Positions 28,663 to 36,638 of a stretch of DNA of 64,000 nt are shown here, in pieces. Below the pieces are notes generated by a model, which had not been told where the DNA came from, searched no databases, and saw only the letters and a program-made list of their open reading frames with translations. The stretch is from Lentisphaerota bacterium (lineage in GTDB: Bacteria; Verrucomicrobiota; Lentisphaeria; Victivallales; Victivallaceae), in assembly GCA_015061625.1 (NCBI GenBank), contig SUWG01000007.1:1-64000 (forward strand). The letters are read 5' to 3'. Every line of letters begins with the position of its first letter. Within the stretch, counting starts at the first letter, position 1. The translations under genes and the position numbers were made by a program.

Positions 28663-28956
28663 TTATTTTACCACGACGATACTGTTGAGGGTGCCGAAAT
28701 CGTTGGAAACAAAATTGGGGTTGCCTTCGTCGAGCATCCACTGACCGTCAACGACCAGTTTGTATTCGTATTCTCCGGACGAAAGAGTTAGAATGCAGAT
28801 GTAGGACTTTTTTTCGTCGCAGTAAAGCATCGGGGTACGGGCGGGATCCCAATCGTTGAAAACTCCGGCAAGCGAAACGTTATGACCGGGAGCGCCGGGG
28901 TGGGAGAATGTGACTTCGGTCATTTTCTTTCCTTTGATTTTTTCAAGAGTGACCAT
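28663..28956 (-). CDS. stand-alone CBM48/AMPK glycogen-binding-like domain protein
   Basis: NVSLAGVFNDWDPARTPMLYCDEKKSYICILTLSSGEYEYKLVVDGQWMLDEGNPNFVSNDFGTLNSIVVV. Start set at ATG 28956 behind AAAGGAG. Confidence 0.82.
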   Translation of the reverse strand: MVTLEKIKGKKMTEVTFSHPGAPGHNVSLAGVFNDWDPARTPMLYCDEKKSYICILTLSSGEYEYKLVVDGQWMLDEGNPNFVSNDFGTLNSIVVVK

Positions 28957-29123
28957 GTTTATTTCTCCTTTCCGTACATTTGCTGTTGATTCGTAAAAAT
29001 AAGTTTTTCTTTTGTATCTTATTAATATAACACAATATCGGTAAAAAATCAAGTGCTGCATTGGCAAAAAATGCGAAATGGTGTTATATTTGGCGTTGAA
29101 TGGAATAAGATGGAGAAAAACAG

Positions 29124-30002
29124 GTGAAAAAAGATTTTGAAGTATGGCCCGGCCCGATGGAAGGAGTCGGCAGCAATGAATTTGTCCGGGCGGCTTCGGC
29201 CTTGCACCTGACCGGTGTTTGGATGACGCCGTTTATCCGTCTGACCCAGAGTGTGCCGACGTTGAAAAAGATGGTCAACGGGATATCGGCATATCTGGAA
29301 AGCGGTTTGCCGGTCGTGGTGCAGTTGATGGGGGATGATCCGGAAATATTGGGCAGATGCGGTAAAATGTTGCTGGCTTTGCCGAATGTGACGGGTATCA
29401 ATCTCAATATGGGTTGTCCGAGTTTGCGGGTGGTGAAACATGGTGCCGGCGGAGGTTGGCTCAAAGAACCGTTGCGTGCTGCTGAATTTGCATTGAAAGT
29501 GGCTGAAACTTTACCGGAAGGGGTGTTTTCGGTGAAACTGCGTTCCGGATTTGACGATCCCGGAGATATGGAAATATTTTTGCCGGAATTGGCAAATCAT
29601 GGCAAGGTATCAAAGATATTTTTCCATTACCGTACGGTGAAAGAGGGGTATTCATTTTCAACTTTGCCGTACCGTCAGGAACGGATCAGGCGTGCGGTGG
29701 AGTTGTGCGGCAAAGTTCCTTTGATCGCCAATGGCGATATAGACAGTGTGGAAAATGCAGAAGATTTGCTCTGCCGGACGGGGGCTGCCGGAGTAATGAT
29801 CGCCCGGCCGTGGATGCGTGATCCGTATTTGTTGCGCCGTTTTACCGGTAATGCGCCGGATGCGGCGGAGGGCAGAGAGTGTTTTTTTGCCCGTTTGCGT
29901 GAAAATGGAGTTTCCGGTGGTGCATTGATCGAAATGGCAAGGATGCTCTGGGGCAGTGAAAGTGAGCGTTTCCGGGAGGTTGTACGTCAGGAAAACGCTT
30001 GA
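29124..30002 (+). CDS. tRNA-dihydrouridine synthase family protein
   Basis: GTG start. GPMEGVGSNEFVRAAS, VQLMGDDPEILGRCGKML, INLNMGCPSLRVVKHGAGGGWL, ANGDIDSVENAEDLL, GVMIARPWMRDPYLL. Confidence 0.88.
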   Translation: MKKDFEVWPGPMEGVGSNEFVRAASALHLTGVWMTPFIRLTQSVPTLKKMVNGISAYLESGLPVVVQLMGDDPEILGRCGKMLLALPNVTGINLNMGCPSLRVVKHGAGGGWLKEPLRAAEFALKVAETLPEGVFSVKLRSGFDDPGDMEIFLPELANHGKVSKIFFHYRTVKEGYSFSTLPYRQERIRRAVELCGKVPLIANGDIDSVENAEDLLCRTGAAGVMIARPWMRDPYLLRRFTGNAPDAAEGRECFFARLRENGVSGGALIEMARMLWGSESERFREVVRQENA

Positions 30003-30069
30003 CAAATTTGGAGTATGGTGATACATTATCCGGAACGTTGACAGGAACAACAGAAAAGAGTGTAAAGTT

Positions 30070-30945
30070 ATGATTTTTTCTCATTTTGTCGATTGGTACC
30101 GGATTCCGGATGAAATTTTGAAAAGTCAGTTGAAAGAAGCCAAAGAAAACGGTGTGGAAAATCTGGTTTTTATTGATCCGTGGATTTGCCGGATCTTGAG
30201 AAATCCGCAGGATTTCGGATTTTTCAAACATGAATTGCTGGGCAAGTTCAATTTTTTCGATATGCACGCGCCTTACGGTGAATGTTATGACCTTGCTTGT
30301 GCTTCACAGGGCCGCCGGGATGATGTGGTAAAAGATCATATCCGGGCGATGGGGTATGCGGCGGATTTCGGTTGTAAGACTTATACGATCCACATCGGAG
30401 CATTTGACAGTGTATTTTTCCACAAGCCCAATGAGGAGATCCGTCCGCTGGCGGTGGAGACATTGGAAAAACTCATTCCGGCGGCGGAAAAGTATGGTAT
30501 CATTCTGGCGGTGGAGAATGCTTTTGAACGCTCCAATACTCCGGAAGAGGTCATGTATTATGTGAATTACTTCAATCACCCCAATGTGAAGTGCTGTTTT
30601 GACAGCGGCCATGCGCTGATCATGGATCCGCATCCCGGAAGCGGCAGTTATGACAGTTATATGACCGATACGGTCTGGAGCGGCAAGGTGGAAATATTTG
30701 CTGATGCCTTTGAGGTGATGGCCCCGGCGATGGTTACTTGCCATCTGCACGATAATGCCGGATATTCCGATCAGCATCTGCCGCCGGGAGAAGGGGTGGA
30801 AAAATGGGATGTATTGGCGGATAAACTGCTGAATAAGGCCCCGCAACTGTTGTCGATCCAGTCGGAAGCGGTGATATTCGGCAAAGGATTTGCCCTGGCG
30901 GATGTGGTGAAGCGTTACCGTAAAATTTTCCCCGGATTGGCATGA
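30070..30945 (+). CDS. sugar phosphate isomerase/epimerase-like TIM barrel (AP endonuclease 2 superfamily)
   Basis: DMHAPYGECYDLAC, IILAVENAFERSNTPEEVMYYV, KCCFDSGHALI, TCHLHDNAGYSDQHLPPGEG. Confidence 0.82.
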   Translation: MIFSHFVDWYRIPDEILKSQLKEAKENGVENLVFIDPWICRILRNPQDFGFFKHELLGKFNFFDMHAPYGECYDLACASQGRRDDVVKDHIRAMGYAADFGCKTYTIHIGAFDSVFFHKPNEEIRPLAVETLEKLIPAAEKYGIILAVENAFERSNTPEEVMYYVNYFNHPNVKCCFDSGHALIMDPHPGSGSYDSYMTDTVWSGKVEIFADAFEVMAPAMVTCHLHDNAGYSDQHLPPGEGVEKWDVLADKLLNKAPQLLSIQSEAVIFGKGFALADVVKRYRKIFPGLA

Positions 30946-31120
30946 TATTGCGGGGGTGGGTATTTAAAATTTGATAAAATCAGATATTCGATTTGCTTTT
31001 ATCAAAGAAAAGTTGTAAATTAAGTGGGTAGATCCTGTATTTATTATTGAAATAAGGAAATTTAACAACAAAAAGCAATCAAACGATAACTGAATAAAAT
31101 AAAGACAAAACTGATTGTAA

Positions 31121-31257
31121 ACGTCCATCTCTGAACTGGTACTTCATAAATAGGCGTATTGCAAAAAACATTTTCAGTCGGTGTGTCCATGCATATTTGC
31201 ATTGGCACATTTCGATCATATGTTTTTTGCAGCGTTGTACCAGACGTAGAGATGGGC
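31121..31257. repeat. long imperfect palindrome (MITE-like or structured element)
   Basis: ccatctct..ctggtac (left) versus gtaccag..agagatgg (right), inner TGCAAAAAACA/TGTTTTTTGCA (31160-31170 / 31221-31231), apical gtgtccatgca/tgcattggcac. Confidence 0.7.
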
Positions 31258-31307
31258 ATATTCTTCGGAATGTGCTTTTTTTTATTCTGCAAAACAAGGA
31301 GAAAAAA

Positions 31308-33065
31308 ATGTTTGTTTGTTCCGGATGTCAAAAAGAGTATGAGAGTTTTTCCAATTTTTGCATTGCTTGCGGCGGCAAAATTGAAAAAAAAGCGGAAGTG
31401 CCGACCGAGAGCAAGTATATTTGTTGCGGTTGTCAAAAAGAGTATGAGCCGACCACTAAATTTTGCAGTGAATGTGGTGGAAAAGTCGAAAAGCGTGTAT
31501 TTGAATTGATTACCGAAAACAAATATATCTGTTCCGGATGTCAGAAAGAGTATGATTCTGCAACCAAATTCTGCAGTGAATGCGGCGGAAAAATAGTTGT
31601 GCAGGATGTGATGGTAAAGCGTCCGGCGGTAACTGATGCTGTAAGCACTGTGCAGAATATGAATAATAGTGCTTCTGCAATTCCGGATACGACAGTAAGT
31701 AACGTTGCTGTTTTAGACCAGATCGTTCAACTGATCGCGGCCGGAATGTGCAATCCGCAAATCAAAACATTTGCGAATAAAAAATCTGAAAATATTTATT
31801 CATTTACCGTTGAGAATGCGTTACTCAAACAAACCGGAGATATTTTGATCGAGAATGACGGAAAAAGTAAAACAGCCCGTTTGATTTCATCAAGGACTTC
31901 TCCGAGTGTTATGGCATGGTTTTTCCTTGTTTTCCCTGTAACGTTCTGGCTTATGATACCTTGCTGGTTATTGCTTATTAAACCGTTGTATCAAAAATTG
32001 ATGGTTACGCTTGCGCATAATGTCAATGCCGCTTTGAAACATCCTTACGCTTATGTTTTGCCGGAAAAAACGGCGTTTGCTCCCCAGGGGAAATCGGCAT
32101 TTGAAATCGCGCAAATTTGTTTTGCCAATATGCCGCAAATCACTCCGGAATCATTCCGGGTCACTCTGGCCGGTAATTTGGATAATGGCGCATTGTATGG
32201 AGCAATGGCCGGTTATGCCGCCGGAGTTGTGCCGGAAAATATTATTTGTATGATCGACAGTACTCCGGTCGGAGAACGCCCCGGTACCAACGGGGTGGTT
32301 TTTGCGGTTGACAAAATTTATTACAGTTACAGAGTTCTGAAGTCAACTGTTGCCGGCACTTCTGATTATGAGAATATTACCGGTAGTTTTTTTACCAACG
32401 CAAATCTTAAAGGCAATGTATTCAGATACAATGTCGGCACGTTAAATATCAATTCGAAAAATGTTTTTTGTCTGGGGCAGGTCGCCGGGGAATATACCGG
32501 AGATATTCCGGAAAATATATTGATTTTCATGGAAAAGATTCTGGTTCTGGCAAAATCAATATCCGGAAATGTATCGGCGAATGGACAGTCGGTTATCTCC
32601 AATCAACCGGTGCAGTCGTTTCAAAACAATATGATGTTTGGTGGCAGTGCTGCTCCGGTACAAAATCAGCCGGTTCAGTCAGTGCAAAATTATGCCGGAA
32701 ATTATACTCCCGGATACAGTGGCGGGAACAACTGTGTTCAAGTGGCGGATAATGTGTACGTTAAATTGTCTTTCTGGGGCAGATTGTGCCAAAAACGTAT
32801 TTCGCGCCGGGATTACTGGCTTATCGTTCTGCTGACTGTGCCGTTACATTTTATTCCGGTTGTTGGTACGTTTGTTGCTTTTTATATTGTGTATACAGCC
32901 AGTTACGGCAGACTCCATGATTCCGATCGCAGTGCATGGAATTTGGCATGGGTGTTTTTGCCAGTTATCGGCGATATTATTTTTATCGTTTTGTGCTGTA
33001 TGTCCGGAACGCAGGGGCCGAATCGTTTCGGAGCAGTTCCGCAACGGGTATTCGGCGGTAATTGA
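31308..33065 (+). CDS. membrane protein with three N-terminal zinc ribbons and C-terminal DUF805-like domain
   Basis: CSGCQKEYESFSNFCIACGG, CCGCQKEYEPTTKFCSECGG, CSGCQKEYDSATKFCSECGG. C-terminal RISRRDYWLIVLL...YGRLHDSDRSAWNLAW. Start at ATG 31308 after AAGGAG. Confidence 0.75.
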   Translation: MFVCSGCQKEYESFSNFCIACGGKIEKKAEVPTESKYICCGCQKEYEPTTKFCSECGGKVEKRVFELITENKYICSGCQKEYDSATKFCSECGGKIVVQDVMVKRPAVTDAVSTVQNMNNSASAIPDTTVSNVAVLDQIVQLIAAGMCNPQIKTFANKKSENIYSFTVENALLKQTGDILIENDGKSKTARLISSRTSPSVMAWFFLVFPVTFWLMIPCWLLLIKPLYQKLMVTLAHNVNAALKHPYAYVLPEKTAFAPQGKSAFEIAQICFANMPQITPESFRVTLAGNLDNGALYGAMAGYAAGVVPENIICMIDSTPVGERPGTNGVVFAVDKIYYSYRVLKSTVAGTSDYENITGSFFTNANLKGNVFRYNVGTLNINSKNVFCLGQVAGEYTGDIPENILIFMEKILVLAKSISGNVSANGQSVISNQPVQSFQNNMMFGGSAAPVQNQPVQSVQNYAGNYTPGYSGGNNCVQVADNVYVKLSFWGRLCQKRISRRDYWLIVLLTVPLHFIPVVGTFVAFYIVYTASYGRLHDSDRSAWNLAWVFLPVIGDIIFIVLCCMSGTQGPNRFGAVPQRVFGGN

Positions 33066-33085
33066 CTGAAGAACAATTAAAATCA

Positions 33086-33136
33086 TCACCGGTACGGTTG
33101 TGGATTTTTTTTCACAAGGTACCGGTGAAATTTTTT
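33086..33136 (+). terminator. intrinsic terminator
   Basis: TCACCGGTAC ... GTACCGGTGA (10-bp perfect arms) then AATTTTTTC. Confidence 0.75.
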
Positions 33137-33149
33137 CAGGGCAGCGGTG

Positions 33150-34259
33150 TTATTTTGCGCTGTTTTTTGCCCATTGTGCCAGCGAGGCGAGGTGATGCGG
33201 AATATCCAGATGTTGCGGACAGACATCGGTACAACAGCCGCAGTTGACACATTCATCGGCGCGATGCCGGGAGGAACAGATTTTGTAGGAATTTCTGATT
33301 TGCGGCAGATCGCCGAAAATTTTTACATTATTGAGCAGTGAGATGAAACCCGGTATCGGCAATTCCATGGGGCAGGCGGGCAGACAGTATCCGCAACCGG
33401 TACATTCCACTCTGGGATTCTGATTCAGCAAGGCCCGCACTTGACCCAGCACTTGCAATTCATCATCGCTCAACGGCTGGAAATTTTTCATGACCGCGAC
33501 ATTATCCTGCATTTGTTCCATGGTGGAAATACCGCTTAAAACGGTATCGACACCTTCAAGCCCGGCGGCGAAACGGATAGCCCATGAGGCGATCGAGGCA
33601 TCGGGAGCGGCGGTTTTCAGGATATGGGCGGCTTGGGGGGATAAATTGGCCAGCAGACCGCCTTTCACCGGTTCCATGATCAGGATTTTTTTACCGTGTT
33701 TCCGGGCGATTTCGTAACATTCGCCGGAGCGGATTGACGGATTATCCCAGTCGATGTAGTTGATTTGGAGTTGAACGACATCGACTTCGGGGTATTCGGT
33801 CAGAACTTTATCCAGCAATTCCGGTTTGCCGTGGAAAGAGAAACCGGCTTCCCGGACTAATCCTTGGGCTTTCTTTTCAAAAATGAAGTCGAAGTAACGT
33901 TTTTCAACGGCTTCCGGATAGAGGCGTTCTTCCATGGAGTGAAAGAGGTAGCGGTCAAAATATTCCAGACCGGTGACTTGAAGTTGTTTTTGAAAGAATT
34001 GCTCGGCGGAACTGTCTTTGGGAATGCGCCACGAACTTAATTTGTCTGCGACTTCAAAGGCATTGCGGTCGTAGCGTTTGACGATAAATTCCCGGATGGC
34101 GTGTTCGGATTGGGTATCGTGATAAAGTTCGGCGGTATCGAATTTACGGAACCCCTGTTCCAGAAAGTGATCCACCAGTTTGATTGTTTGGTTTGCATTG
34201 ATTTTTTTATCGGCATTGACCGGCAAACGCATCATGCCGAGAGCGAGTTCTTTTTTCAT
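33150..34259 (-). CDS. aldo/keto reductase with C-terminal 4Fe-4S ferredoxin domain
   Basis: KFDTAELYHDTQSEHAIREFI, LIMEPVKGGLLANL, CTGCGYCLPACPMELPIP and CVNCGCCTDVCPQHLDIP. Confidence 0.92.
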   Translation of the reverse strand: MKKELALGMMRLPVNADKKINANQTIKLVDHFLEQGFRKFDTAELYHDTQSEHAIREFIVKRYDRNAFEVADKLSSWRIPKDSSAEQFFQKQLQVTGLEYFDRYLFHSMEERLYPEAVEKRYFDFIFEKKAQGLVREAGFSFHGKPELLDKVLTEYPEVDVVQLQINYIDWDNPSIRSGECYEIARKHGKKILIMEPVKGGLLANLSPQAAHILKTAAPDASIASWAIRFAAGLEGVDTVLSGISTMEQMQDNVAVMKNFQPLSDDELQVLGQVRALLNQNPRVECTGCGYCLPACPMELPIPGFISLLNNVKIFGDLPQIRNSYKICSSRHRADECVNCGCCTDVCPQHLDIPHHLASLAQWAKNSAK

Positions 34260-34351
34260 GACAACCTCAAAAAATGATTGTTTTGATGATACAGGGAAAT
34301 GTACATCATTGTTCCCGGTTTGTCAAATGAAAAACTGCGGATAAGCAGTTT

Positions 34352-35272
34352 TTAATCAACGGTCGAGTTGATGTTTTTTTCAGATTCAATTTCCCGGATA
34401 TTGCATTTGACTTGTTTTTCAGGTATTTGAACCAGTATTACAGCGGCAAAAATAATGGCACATCCGGAAAGGTTGGTAACAGAATAGTATTCATCCTGTA
34501 AAAGCCATCCCCAGATCACAGCAAATACCGAGGCGGAACTTAAGATGATAGAGGCCGTGGCCGGATGAACGTATTTTTGTGCCGCGATTTGAATGGTACA
34601 GGCAAAACCGATGGCAATAATACCGCAGAAAAGCAATGGATTGATTGTATTGGCAATATCTGTCCAAGTGCAGCGTTCTCCGAAGAACAATGCCGCTGCT
34701 CCTGATATTACTGCGACGGTAAAAAATTGTACTGCAGATAATTGCAGAGCATCTGCCATCGGCGCAAATTTTGCAATGGCAATAAATTGAAATGCAAAGA
34801 ACAATGCGCAGACAATCATTAATATATCGCCTGTATTTCCAATGGAGCCAAATGAACCATCGGAACAAAGCAGAAATGTTCCGGCAACAGAGAGTAATGA
34901 TGCACACCATATAGACCACGTCGGTTTCTTATGGATAAATACACCGATCAAGGGGATCATTATGACGTAGAGAGCTGTCAGAAAACCCGCTTTCCCGGCA
35001 GAGGTGTAGAGCAGTCCGAATTGTTGCAGTATTTCACCTCCGGCAAGACATATTCCACAAAAAATCCCTCCGCGAATAAGAGATTTATCCGGTTGTTGCC
35101 GGAAATAAATAATTGCAGGAATGAGCATCAATGCTCCAAGTAAATAACGCAGAAAAACAAACATCAATGGCGACATGGTATCCATGGCCTGTGCTTGTGC
35201 GGAATAAGATAATCCCCATATTGCGGCAGTTAAAAAAAGTGATATGACAGCCAATTTATTTAATGTTTTCAT
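34352..35272 (-). CDS. EamA/DMT family transporter
   Basis: About 10 hydrophobic segments, AAIWGLSYSAQAQAMDTMSPLMFVFLRYLLGALML, C-terminal EamA repeat. Start at ATG 35272. Confidence 0.85.
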   Translation of the reverse strand: MKTLNKLAVISLFLTAAIWGLSYSAQAQAMDTMSPLMFVFLRYLLGALMLIPAIIYFRQQPDKSLIRGGIFCGICLAGGEILQQFGLLYTSAGKAGFLTALYVIMIPLIGVFIHKKPTWSIWCASLLSVAGTFLLCSDGSFGSIGNTGDILMIVCALFFAFQFIAIAKFAPMADALQLSAVQFFTVAVISGAAALFFGERCTWTDIANTINPLLFCGIIAIGFACTIQIAAQKYVHPATASIILSSASVFAVIWGWLLQDEYYSVTNLSGCAIIFAAVILVQIPEKQVKCNIREIESEKNINSTVD

Positions 35273-35440
35273 AGTTTGTATTGGTTTAAGTTCAGGAATT
35301 TGAACATACTGTTGCTCTGTCAGGGCATAATATACAACAAGAATATGATATTTCAAACTTACTGTGCGAGATTATGGCTGATTATTTTTTCAGCAGGGTG
35401 AGACTGAAATTATCCCCGATGGTGCAAAAAAACAAAATAA

Positions 35441-35498
35441 AAAACAAAAGCAACGGCATGACAAATCATATTTGTCAAATCCATTGCTTGTTTTTTTG
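35441..35498 (-). terminator. hairpin/terminator downstream of tRNA-Pro
   Basis: AAACAAAAGCAACGG...GACAAAT-cat-ATTTGTC...CCATTGCTTGTTT; U-rich on the minus strand. Confidence 0.55.
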
Positions 35499-35538
35499 TG
35501 GAGATTACTCACGATTTTGAAATTTGGACAAAAAAAAT

Positions 35539-35616
35539 GGTCGGGATAGGGAGATTCGAACTCCCGACCTTTTGTCCCCCAGACAAACGCGCTAAACCAG
35601 GCTGCGCTATATCCCG
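35539..35616 (-). tRNA. tRNA-Pro (anticodon GGG), CCA encoded
   Basis: CGGGATATAGCGCAGCCTGGTTTAGCGCGTTTGTCTGGGGGACAAAAGGTCGGGAGTTCGAATCTCCCTATCCCGACCA; anticodon loop CTGGGGG. Confidence 0.97.
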
Positions 35617-35701
35617 ATCATGTTACTAATATACATCCGGATTTGATATATTTCAAGCGAAGAACTGGAAATATTTGCGATTATGGTGTATTTTATAGGA
35701 T

Positions 35702-36559
35702 ATGAATAAGAAAATTTATCAAATCGCCGATGTTTACGGTATGTGTGGCGGTGTTCATGCCGCTTTGAAAGTGCTGGAAAAATTGCTTGTTTCTCCGGGG
35801 CAGGGGATATTTGTCTTTCATGAGTTGGTTCATAATCACTCTGTAACGGATCATTTTGTGCGGCGGGGGGTGACATTTGCCGGAAGTATTGATGAAATTC
35901 CCGATGGAGCAACGCTGGTCATCGGTGCGCATGGCGTTTCTCCGGAAACAGAAGCCGCTTTGCGGCGCAAAGCCGGGATTTGTCAGGATGCCACTTGTCC
36001 TCTGGTAAAAAAACTGCATCACATTGCCGGTTCTCTGACCGATGCTGACCAGTTGATCCTTTTCGGCAAAGCGGGGCATCCGGAAGTCGCCGGGGTAGCC
36101 GGTTATTCCGGTACGAAAGAACTTTTTTTGATTTCTTCGCCGGATGAGGTGGATTCTCTGCCGGAGTTGTCCCATCCGGTATTTATTTCGCAGACTACGG
36201 TCGATCATGCAGAAGTTGAGGAGACTTTGAAAAAGTTGAAACAGCGTTTTGCCAATTTGAGGGAGTGTTCCGGTATTTGTGACGCTTCCAGACAGCGACA
36301 GGAAGCGGTACTGCAACTGGCGGAAAAGGTCGATTGTATCGTGGTTATCGGTTCAGATCACAGTTCCAATGCCAAGCGGTTGCGGGAAATCGCCCAGCGT
36401 GCGGGCCGTGCGGCATTTCTGATTGATAATGCTGATGATCTGACTCCGGAGATAATGGCATTTCCCCGGATCGGAGTGACCGGGGGAGCCAGTACTCCGC
36501 AACATCTTTTTGATGAGGTTATTGCTTTATTGGAGGCCAACGGTTTCGTCCACGGTTAA
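35702..36559 (+). CDS. ispH: 4-hydroxy-3-methylbut-2-enyl diphosphate reductase
   Basis: GMCGGVHAALKVLEKLL, VFHELVHNHSVTDHFVRRGV, ICQDATCPLVKKLH, VVIGSDHSSNAKRLREIA, GVTGGASTP. Confidence 0.93.
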   Translation: MNKKIYQIADVYGMCGGVHAALKVLEKLLVSPGQGIFVFHELVHNHSVTDHFVRRGVTFAGSIDEIPDGATLVIGAHGVSPETEAALRRKAGICQDATCPLVKKLHHIAGSLTDADQLILFGKAGHPEVAGVAGYSGTKELFLISSPDEVDSLPELSHPVFISQTTVDHAEVEETLKKLKQRFANLRECSGICDASRQRQEAVLQLAEKVDCIVVIGSDHSSNAKRLREIAQRAGRAAFLIDNADDLTPEIMAFPRIGVTGGASTPQHLFDEVIALLEANGFVHG

Positions 36560-36580
36560 GTCCGGTATTCAAGTTATAAA

Positions 36581-36622
36581 AATAACAACCCCCGCTATCC
36601 ATTTTGAATAACGGGGGTTATT
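36581..36622. terminator. bidirectional intrinsic terminator between ispH and ppdK
   Basis: aataacaacccccgctat...ataacgggggttatt between convergent genes. Confidence 0.7.
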
Positions 36623-36638
36623 GCTTTACAGGAGTAGA

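Noticed and set aside
31062-31436. 124-aa minus-strand and 116-aa plus-strand ORFs across the palindrome
   Set aside because: They exist because of the inverted repeat and the antisense of the zinc-ribbon coding region; no coding signal.
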